DNA of 64,000 nt from contig JAVDOI010000016.1 in the NCBI GenBank assembly GCA_032191485.1, forward strand, positions 6,668,270 to 6,732,269, given 5' to 3'. The DNA comes from Leptoclinus maculatus (taxonomy: Eukaryota > Chordata > Actinopteri > Perciformes > Stichaeidae). The notes beneath the pieces are model-generated. The model saw only the letters and a program-made list of their open reading frames with translations, made no database searches and was not told where the DNA came from. Positions 1 through 9,800 of the stretch are shown here, piece after piece. The number at the start of each line of letters is the position of its first letter. Within the stretch, counting starts at the first letter, position 1. Made by a program: the position numbers and the translations under genes.

Positions 1-1515
1 GAAAAAGAAACATTTCTGGAGTTGGTGTTTTCCGTCTCTGATGTCTTATTTTCTGTGAATCTCGTTTTCACGTGAGAGCTAAGGTGAGGGAGGTGTTGTA
101 GTGTGAAGCAGACCAGGTTCATTTTAGGGTGCTGTGAGTCTTGGACTCTTTACAGCTGTTTCACATTTAATGCACGGTAGTGTGCCGATCTTCATCTCGT
201 CTCTGATCACAAAAAGCAAAGCGGATCGATGTTGAATAGTTCATATTCGTGCTGAAAATATTAACATTACCCTTAAAGGTTCAACCGGCATGCGATGCAT
301 TCTGAATGTTAGTATTATTGCATCATGCGTGGATGGGATGATTTGCTTCTGCACTCCCAACTCAACTGATGCATTATAATTTGATTTCCTGTGAACATTT
401 ATGTCAAGCAGGTGCAGGAGGTTGAAGTTATCACCTTCTTGTTAGTATTTCATTAAACAGACAGGAAAGCAGGGGATCTGGAATGATGAAATAGCTGGTG
501 GGGATGGCGAGGCCAATTATGCCAAAGCACTTTTTTTTTTTTTCTTGTTTAAATTGGGTCTCTCCAGCAAATCCTTTCAGGGTCAGATGATGTCATACGC
601 TAATTAAGATATATAAATAGTGTGTTGTAAATGGCATCAGCCATAAAAAAAAATGTGTCATGAGTCATGGCAAGTTTCATTAAGATATATGCAGATTTTT
701 GTTTTTTTGATAAGATACAACAGTGTAGGTCATGTCCTGTCAGAGTCAACTGCTGGTTTATCACCTAAAACATACACAATTCAAGGCTTATCTGAAGAAA
801 TATTGTTTATTATGAAGGACTTTTGACTTTTCTTGCCTTGACACTGAAGACAATCACCATGAATACAACAAATCTGTTTTTCCTTTGGTCTTAAAAAGAA
901 GTGACAAATTACACTCATTTGTCCGATGCTTTTTTAATAAAGTGACAATAAGTGCATTCCATAAATACATGAATAAGTACCTACACTGGTGCATTCCCAT
1001 GCTCTGCTTAACATACTTTCAAGTTGTGTTATCAATTCCCTCTGTTGGTCAGAGGGCCACACTGCAATACATAATGTATCTATCATATTTTACTTTATCC
1101 AGGAAAATATCCGGTCTATATCCGAGTTATCTTTTTTTTTTTTTCAGTTAATAGAGTCATTTTAAATGACAGTGTATTTGATACTTTTTTTAATATTTCC
1201 CTTCTGTTCATTTCATATCCTGGCTGAACGCCGTACATACTGTAGCTGCCAGGAGATGACGGATATGCGGCGACCTGAGCAGCGACCCATACGCACAGCA
1301 TGCCTTGCAGCATCGAGCTGTAGGATGGGTCCGTGTGAGCGAATGTGACTTGCCCAGTGGGGTAGAGTGGGGGGGGGTAACAGGTGCCGACACTGTCAGC
1401 TTGTTAACACTGGGGAGAGAATTGGCTCCTCCAACAGAGTGCGGCACATATGCAACACATAGCCTTTGGCTGTGCGACGTATGTGCAGGCATGCATACAT
1501 GTGAAGTGACAAAAG

Positions 1516-1546
<31 letters not shown>

Positions 1547-3121
1547 TGCACACAGTTATGTTACATGAGTAAAGGGAATTTGATTTGTTTGTCCAATGAT
1601 TATTAGTGTAAAAATAGACACGTGACTGGGCTGTGCACATTAAATACATTAAATAAAAGGGAGTTTTGTCCAGCTGGTGCCACCCTGATTGAACATTGTG
1701 CAAATGTACGTGTGCATGCATGTCAGCGTCCTCGGTGTTGTACTGTCTATTACTGCAGAGAGAGACTGTATAACGTTCAAAACACAGAGCCCCTAATATG
1801 TTGCCCAATAATACTTTATAAGTTTCAACATCAATTTTGTTTTAAGCACATTGTTAGAGCATTATGCGGCTCCGTTTTTTCTCCAAAAGCTTTTGGAGAT
1901 ATACTTATATGAAGCCCCCTAGGGTTATGTGCAAGACATTCTCTCAAACATCACAAATTAGGCCCCTAGATGACCCATTTCCGGGTGAACTAAATTGACA
2001 CAATGAATTATTCCATCCAGTCTTGTGGCCTCTATAACGAGGAGGGGACTCGGAAACAGAGGATAAATTAGGACACTCACTTCTTGCGCCGCTCATTTAT
2101 TCCATCAAAGCCATTTAGGCAGATTTTGCCCCGTTTGCCCAATTTATTCTGTGATTTCTTACCCTCTCGTTTTGGAGGACGGGGGAAATGGATGTGAGTT
2201 TGGAGAAATTGGCAGCTCCATTTTGGAGATAATAAGACACAAGGATAATGTGTCAGAATCGTTTTAATTCTGGTGTAGTTGTAGAGTAACTTGACGTATC
2301 TTTTTCCTTTTTGGAAACACACTCGCGGAGCTCTGCCCCAAATAAATCCCTAATAGCTTCCAGCAATAAAATAAAACTGAAAAGGGAGAATGTGGTTTAG
2401 AATAAAATGAGAGTTCACTGTAGAGGGAGGGAGAGGGGAGTCGGTGTGATGGAGGGAGAAAAGCTGCAGTAAAAGAGGAAACAACACTGTATAACCAGTA
2501 TACATATGCTAATCTTTACACTCTGTTTCAGCCTGTTTATCAATATCACTATTACTCTTGGGGGGGGGGGGGGGGGAGAAAACACATTAACAGTATGTCC
2601 ACTGTATTTAAAAACAGCTACTACATTGAGGAGCGCATGTCATATTGTCACTGTGCAGGATGCTTTCACAGATGCTGCGACATCAAAGACAACGACAGCA
2701 AAATGAGATGACTTCCAACAAATACTACGTTGAGCTCAACTCAAGTGTCAAACCCACAGGGTCCACAGGGGGATATGGTTACTGTCACCTGAGGGTTAAA
2801 GCCTTCCTCTCTGGTTTGATGTCTGAATATTGGGTTATTTGATATGCTGCTGCTCCTTTGAAGTCAGCCTGGCAGGACAAGACTGCAAGCAGATTTCCCA
2901 CAAGGACTTTTAACTGCTCAGCAGAGAGACAGACATCACTCTCAAGCCTCATCAAAGCGGAGAGCGCTCCTTTTTTTTTTCATGACCCCTCTGCATGCTT
3001 CACCACGCTGAAGATGCATTTCCTGTTGTTAGGCGCCTTCTAGTGGACTTTGTGGAGAAATACAGGGTTTCATGTTTTCAGTAACTATTGTGTTTTTTTT
3101 CTTTCTTTTTTTTCTCCACAG
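1..3121. other. Non-coding 5' flank or upstream intron of ptpre
   Basis: No exon is recognisable here. The segment ends in a pyrimidine-rich tract and a CAG acceptor at 3121, so at least its end is intronic. It holds a (TG)14 run (about 1519-1546), a G17 run (2560-2576) and several poly(T) runs. The stretch at about 1915-2330 is complex, repeat-free sequence resembling a conserved non-coding block. The upstream ptpre exon(s), meaning the 5' UTR and possibly the first signal-peptide codons, are not identified and may lie before the window. The first exon of the cytosolic isoform known in mammals was also not found. Confidence 0.6.
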
Positions 3122-3781
3122 TGACAATGGTGTTGTTTCTGATTGGGATCTCTATTGCTGTGAATAATTCATCTCATGAAAACCAAACTGCAGGTAATCG
3201 TTGAAATGACTTGATAATATTAATATTAATGAGTATCATTAACACGGGGAAAAGTTGAATTTATTAGCATTAAATCACACCGTTGCACACTTTGATACAT
3301 TCTGATATTCTGCTGCTTTACCTTATACAGTAGATAATGCAAATTTGAGACATATATTGCAGTTCACTGACTTTGACTCATCCGATCAATTATGGCTACA
3401 GTGGTCAGCATTCAAATTTTTTTTTACATAGTCTTGCTTTAAAGGAATACTTCATATTATGGAAAAATGTGAAAGAGATGAAAAGATTGTTGAAGCTACA
3501 GCGAGCAGCTGTTAGCTTCAGTCAAAGATTGGAAACATCCAAAGGTAGAAAATCTAAAGCTCAATAACTAACATGCTTCATATTAAATGGACAGATGTCA
3601 AAACATCAAACTATACCTTATATTATCCATTTGTTTGACTCTATTGTGAGATTTATACTATTATGATCTCTGTGTTCTATCCAGGAAACCCCACCCATCA
3701 GGGTGCTCATGTGCTGCCCTCAACACTGGTCATCTCCCTGCTTCTTATCATCATTGTCTTGCTGACAATCTACTGTCTGAG
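3122..3781 (+). other. ptpre: ptpre exons for short ectodomain and transmembrane helix
   Basis: Exon 3122-3193 encodes MVLFLIGISIAV, a short hydrophobic run, then NNSSHENQTA with sequons NNS, NSS and NQT. Exon 3685-3781 encodes a linker and the helix LPSTLVISLLLIIIVLLTIY, followed by basic residues that mark the cytoplasmic side (CLRFKNHGK, completed by the exon at 4265). The ectodomain is about 30 residues, very short as in PTPRE and unlike the adhesion-type receptor phosphatases. The ATG at 3127 is preceded in frame by ACA and by a split codon, so the reading frame could continue from an upstream exon. Confidence 0.8.
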
Positions 3782-3791
3782 GTGAATAAAC

Positions 3792-3827
<36 letters not shown>

Positions 3828-6800
3828 TCACTTATTTGTCTTAGAGTGAGTCTCTGCTTCCTCTGTTCTCTCTTGCCCTCTCCCTTTCAGCGTGTGTGAG
3901 CATGAGAGTGAGTGCGTCGGGTCAGGTCAGGGCATTGGGTGGGGGTGGTTTGGAAACAGACGGTGAGCAGTGGCTTATGGGTAAACAGCTGCACCTCAAG
4001 TAAGACAGCAAACAAAAACAGCTAGTGCAGGTCAGGTCACAGACACTCATTCCCTGACCAGCCAGCTCAGACGACACGAGGAGGAACAGCTTTGCCTCCC
4101 TCAATTGGTTGATATTGGTTTTGGTATTTGTTGTTTGCTCACCTTATGCGCTTAAAAGCTCTGTTCTAGACATTAGGGGATGATGCCTCTTCAATACAGA
4201 TATCTGCCCTTTATGTTCTCTGATGGTTTTGCTTCCTCTGCTTCTCACTCGGTCATTACTGCAGGTTCAAAAACCACGGGAAAGCTCTAGTTACCTCGGT
4301 GGATAAAAAGATTCCAAATGGCTTCTTGGACGAACAAGGTACTGTTGTGCTGCGCTCAATATAACGACCAGTGCATGAAAATGTAATACAAGCCTTTAAC
4401 TTTTTATTTCTTTTTAGTTTAAGTGTAGGTTTACATTCTTTATGGACTCGGAAAGTTTTCACGATCCGAAGTCCAAGGTAGCTGGAAAGGTTTTGAAGGC
4501 CCTTCGTTTTCCTAGCACGTAGGGAGCCGTATATTCTTTCACTTCAAGTAGAAAATAAATAAATTAACGGAAAGGCCACATTCTGAGTTAAGACAGTTAT
4601 GTGCAGCAGCAGCAGCAGCATGTTTATGACTCAAGAAATCATTTCTGTCATGTACCCACAAAAGTAGGAAATCTTAATGGCCATCAGGCTTGTTTTTGCA
4701 GGTGCTATGAGAGCTTGTAATGTTCTCTATTGGGAAACATTAGCTCTCTGACCGCCATATATTCCTTTAAACACAGGAGAGCAGACAGTGGTCCTCCTTC
4801 CCAGATCTCCCTCGCCATCCAAGAGGTACTTCCCCATCCCTCTGGACTCGCTGGAGGAGGAGTACCGGATACGCTCCGCCGACGACGGCAAGCTCTTCAG
4901 AGAGGAGTTCAATGTAAGCACGAGTTTGTGCGGTGTTGACTTTGCCCTACACTCTTGACTACGATCTTTGTCCTGCAAAGCATAGAACAAGTACAGAAAA
5001 TAGTAATAAAATGTTATGTTAGAAGGCTGTGTACCCGTGGCTTTATTTTTCACCTCATGAGGATTGGGGGGGGTTCTTTCTTTATAGTCGCTGCCGTGTT
5101 ACTACCACCACGGGTCCTTTGAGGAGGCGAGCAGAGAGCACAACAGAGAGAAAAACAGATACCCAAACATTTTACCATGTGAGTGAGGATCTATATTCCG
5201 CAGCAGACAATATTAATGTAACCTTTAGACTTGCCGTCGTATTGATCTCTAAATTGTAAGGAAAAGGTGATGTGGGCTGAATGAAAACCAACTTCATTTA
5301 CTTTTTTTTTTTTTTCTCCCTTCTCTCTTCCACAGATGATCATTCAAGAGTGTTGTTAAGTCATCTTGATGGACATCTGTGTTCAGACTACATAAATGCA
5401 TCTTACATTGATGTGAGTCTTAGTTGCATTTAAGCTTGTATTGCAGATGATTGGTTTTTTAATACATTGTTATTAATACTCAGTTTTTTACACAGGGTTT
5501 TAAAGAGAAGAACAAATTCATTGCAGCTCAAGGTAAATGTACATTTCAGCTTGGTTTAGTATTAAAAGCAATTTTGAACATGCAAGTAGTCGAGTTTATG
5601 ACAAATTTTCTTTGTTCTGCTTTCAGGCCCAAAGCTTGAAACAGTGGCCGACTTCTGGCGGATGGTTTGGGAACAGAAAACAACGACTATAGTAATGCTG
5701 ACAAATCTGAAGGAAAGGAAAGAGGTTCGTCTAAAGAGTGTTCTCCCTCCACACTAATGTTACAAAGTAGGGCTGGGTGTTATAGAATGAACCGATACAA
5801 TCTATACGGCTCCAGTGCACCATTACTGAAACCCCTTTGTATTCTCATGACCCAAAGTCATGGGCATAATTTGTTTGACCCTACTCCCAACTGATAATCT
5901 ATACAAAGTGTCACCCAGCTGATTAGTTAGCATCGGATCAAATTCAGCCTCAAAGGGATGATCAATTGAGAGCTCAGCTGCGGGGTTTGATAGGGCAGAA
6001 TAGAGGCATTGGGGATCAATGGCGGAATAATTGTTGATAAGATCCTAAGAGGCTTCATGATAATTAGTCTGAGAATCTAGTTAATGAGTTGAAACGTCAC
6101 CGTGAAGATCTTATTGACTGACAGAGTCTCTGTGATTGCCTTTGGATTGGATTGTGAAATACACACGTCAAATACACATTTATATACGGGCACTTATACG
6201 ATATATATATACAATAGAAGGTGATTCACAACCATTTGATTTGTAAGTTACAATGACAATACCAACGTGTGTTCTTTATAGACATCCATTTCTTTATTGT
6301 TTTGATTCTCTTTACAAGGACAAATGTTACCAGTATTGGCCAGAAAAAGGCTGCTGGATGTACGGGAACATCAGGGTGGCGATGGAGGACTTCACTGTAC
6401 TGGTGGACTACACCATCAGAAAATTTTGTGTTCAATATGTAAGTAAAATAATGTGTATCGACATATCAGAATGTTAACGAGGATGCATTTTTATTAGCTC
6501 ATTATCACTTTTTTTTTTTTCAAACATACGACTGACTTACCTCACAGCACATCAGAAGAAATGTAATTATACTGTACAGCAGGAGTTAGGAAACATTCAT
6601 CACAAAAACGAGCTAAGAAATAATGCTTTTATCGCGCACTGAAAATAATAGTGTGCTTTTTCAATATTGCTCTTAATATACTTGTTAATTGCTCTAAAAA
6701 TCTATAATCATAATAGCTAGATTCTTATTAAAAATTAAACGTGAAACAAAGTATCATTGAGATGGTGTAAAAAAAAAAAGTATGTTCCCCCGTGGAGACA

Positions 6801-9800
6801 TTTTAGAAAGCTGCAAAATATAATACAGAAATGAAAACCAGTATGGAAACACATTAAGGAATATTAAAGAATGATGCAATAGACTGCAGGAAAATTATCA
6901 ATACGGAGGTGTATTTAACTGAGAGTAAACACTGTACAAATGTCTCATCTTTAGAGCTTCATACACTCACACTATCTCTATTTCTCACCCTGTGTTTTTT
7001 TTACTGCCGAAGCGCCATCTCGGTGTACCGAGAAGCCTTCAGAATGCAAAATTCACTTTGTTCCCCTTTCCATTTGAAGCCGGAGAAGTGCAGACATCCT
7101 CTCTGACTCTGTGAAAACTGTGCCGTAGCGCTGCGGTACAAGCTGAAACAGACCGAGTGCTTCTTTACATGCAGCTCTCTGAACACAGAACAACCACGTT
7201 TTTTCAGCAGAATAACGTTCTCTTGAGAGAGCATTCATGAGACACGAGAGCGCGGCAAACCAGTACACATGTTTAACAATCCTATTCCGTCACAAGTAGA
7301 AAAATGGCAATTTTATTTTTTCAAATGTTTCAGTTAATTTGAGGTTTCTTTTCCAGTAGGTAAAAGTATTTTTTGTCGACTGATCTGGTCTGCACAGGGA
7401 ACAGGTTTTTTAACTTTGTGTGTCTGTGCTTCACCAGCAGGGCAGCGATGGTCCCCGAGCTCCGCGGCTGGTCACCCAGCTCCACTTCACTAGCTGGCCA
7501 GACTTCGGGGTGCCGTTCTCACCCATCGGCATGCTGAAATTCCTCAAGAAGGTCAAGGCTGTCAATCCGTCCTATGCTGGACCCATTGTTGTGCACTGCA
7601 GGTAAAATGTGTACTATAACAGAAGCCAGCCGAAAAGAGAAGAAAACACTTTTTGAATGATGAATATCCTGTTTTGCAATAAGTCGATGAGCAAAACTAA
7701 AATATGGTATGTGAAAGAAGTTCTTAACAGCGCTTATATCAGAATATTTTTTTTTTTTTTTTTGTGGAATAAGAGGTAAAGGTTAACTTCTTTATAATAT
7801 CATCGTGTTTTTTCATTATTTCATAAAGTTCTGTTATGTTGGAGATGAACTTTAGTGTCGGTCAATCGTGGAGCATCAATACATATGGTCTGGCATATGT
7901 TTTGTCAGGCCAATCGGTGTATAAAGCCTCACCAAAGAAATCAGCAGCCGATTGTAGCAGCAACTGCTGCAACAGGTGCTCAGGGACTGTTGTTCTTGAA
8001 TGGGGCCCATTGAGGAGGCTTCAACACCCCGCTGTGGAATCCCAGCTCTGCTCCCAGCGGTGCCGTTTGCTGAAATTACCCTTGTAAATCTATTAGGAGT
8101 GTTTTTGGGCTTCAGAGGTGAAGCACTTTTACACATGCTTGAGGCTGTCCACAATTGACATCTACATTTATGTTAAGAAGAAAAGGGATAGCATGGCAAT
8201 GTACAAACAAGAATGCAAAAGAGTTTTTGTATTAACACATCGTGTCCATTATTCTGTATTGCGTGCTCTTTTATTGCTGTGGTTCTATTTGTACAATATG
8301 GACACAACGTGCTATTGACTTTTTATTCTGTAGCTACACTTTGTTACAGAGACAGACCTTGTGCCTTCTTCTTGTCTTGTGTTTCCACAGTGCCGGGGTG
8401 GGGAGGACGGGGACGTTCATTGTCATTGACAGCATGATCGACATGATGCACATGGAACAGAGGGTGGATGTCTTCGGCTCTGTGAGCAGAATACGGGAAC
8501 AGCGCTGTCAGCTCATCCAGACAGATGTAAGTGTTGACCCTCTCCGACCTGTTGTACCTTGGACTGACAGCTCCGACTTCGCTGCTCAAGTCGTGGCAGA
8601 AAACAGGCGAGGATGGTGGAAAACAACCACGTCTGTGATACACAAAAAAAAATAGAAGGAAATAGTTTGGCAAACTAAAGCTACTACTTCTACCTCCTCG
8701 TCTCCTTGACTTCCTCCGTCTTTAACTCCTCAGATGCAGTACTCCTTCATCTACCAGGCTCTGTTGGAGTACTACCTGTATGGAGACACAGAGCTAGATG
8801 TGTGCTCTCTGGAGGGCCATCTGCAGAGGCTTCACAACACCAGAGCTCCCCACGACAGGCTGGGCCTGGAAGAGGAGTTCAGGGTAGGAAGACAAGACGC
8901 TCACTCGTGAACAATTTCAGTCAGTAATTAATCGTCCCCATCACCCTGTCCTCTGCATAGCATAAAACACAAAGCTTTGAATCAAGCAACACCTCATAAG
9001 GCACCACCATCTGCCACGTAGGATGTACCATTCTTTTGCTACTCACAGTTCCCTACACACTAAATGGAATTATTACCTATTTCCTTTCTTTTGCCTCTTC
9101 TTGTTATTCTTCTCCATCTTCTGCCTCTTCTTCTTCCTTTTCCATCCTCTGTGTTTTTAGTTAATCAAATATTGTCCGTCTCACCATATTTACTAGCCTT
9201 GTACGGCCCCCCCCCCCTTGCACTGATGAAACAAACAAACTTTTTGGATCACGTCAATCCACTCGTGCTTTCTCTCCCGTCAGAAGCTGACCAACGTCCG
9301 CATAATGAAGGAGAACATGAGAACCGGGAACCTTCCTGCCAACATGAAGAAGAACCGCGTGCTTCAGATCATTCCGTGTAAGGACTACTCCGATACTCCG
9401 AAAACCCTTTCATAATACATCACATCCAAGTAACATCAAAGTATCACACTGCTGGTGATTTTAGAGATGCCGTACACAGATATCTGGCTAGTCAGATCGT
9501 GTCTTGTGTGATCAATGGCATTTAAATAGGGCTTGTATCATGACTTAAAGTAGGGAGTAGAGAGGGAATGGAGAGCCTCGCTACAACGTTTTACAGTGAA
9601 AACTGATATAGGTTCTGGCATATTTGGCCTTAATAGCACAGCTAAAGTTTTACTTCACTGTTTTTTTTTTTATTTCCATCAGCCTCTTCAAACTTTTATT
9701 TTATTAGGAATCACTTGTGGAAAGTTTGATTTTTTCCTTTTTTCTTTTGCAGATGATTTCAACCGAGTAATACTCTCAGTGAGAAGAGGACAGGAGTTCA

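Larger units (their letters stand above)
4777..8883 (+). other. ptpre: Phosphatase domain 1 (catalytic) exons of ptpre
   Basis: The domain 1 wedge and fold start around EEEYRIRSADD and FREEFNSLP (exons 4777-4913 and 5088-5178). The phosphotyrosine-recognition loop KNRYPNILPYDHSR spans the junction 5178/5336. DYINASYIDG follows, then the TIVMLTNLKERKE strand, WPDFGVPF in exon 7438-7601, the P-loop HCSAGVGRTG split across 7601/8391, and the Q-loop QTDMQY across 8526/8734. All catalytic residues are present (Cys320, Arg326, WPD Asp288, Q-loop Gln), so domain 1 should be active, as is known for the family. Confidence 0.93.

Noticed and set aside
3013..3043. MHFLLLGAF as a missing signal-peptide exon of ptpre
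   Set aside because: The frame ends in TAG after nine codons with no suitable donor, so it cannot join the exon at 3122.
3865..4010. Alternative first exon of the cytosolic ptpre isoform
   Set aside because: The only donor-like site (near 3979) is preceded in the required frame by a stop, with no ATG between.
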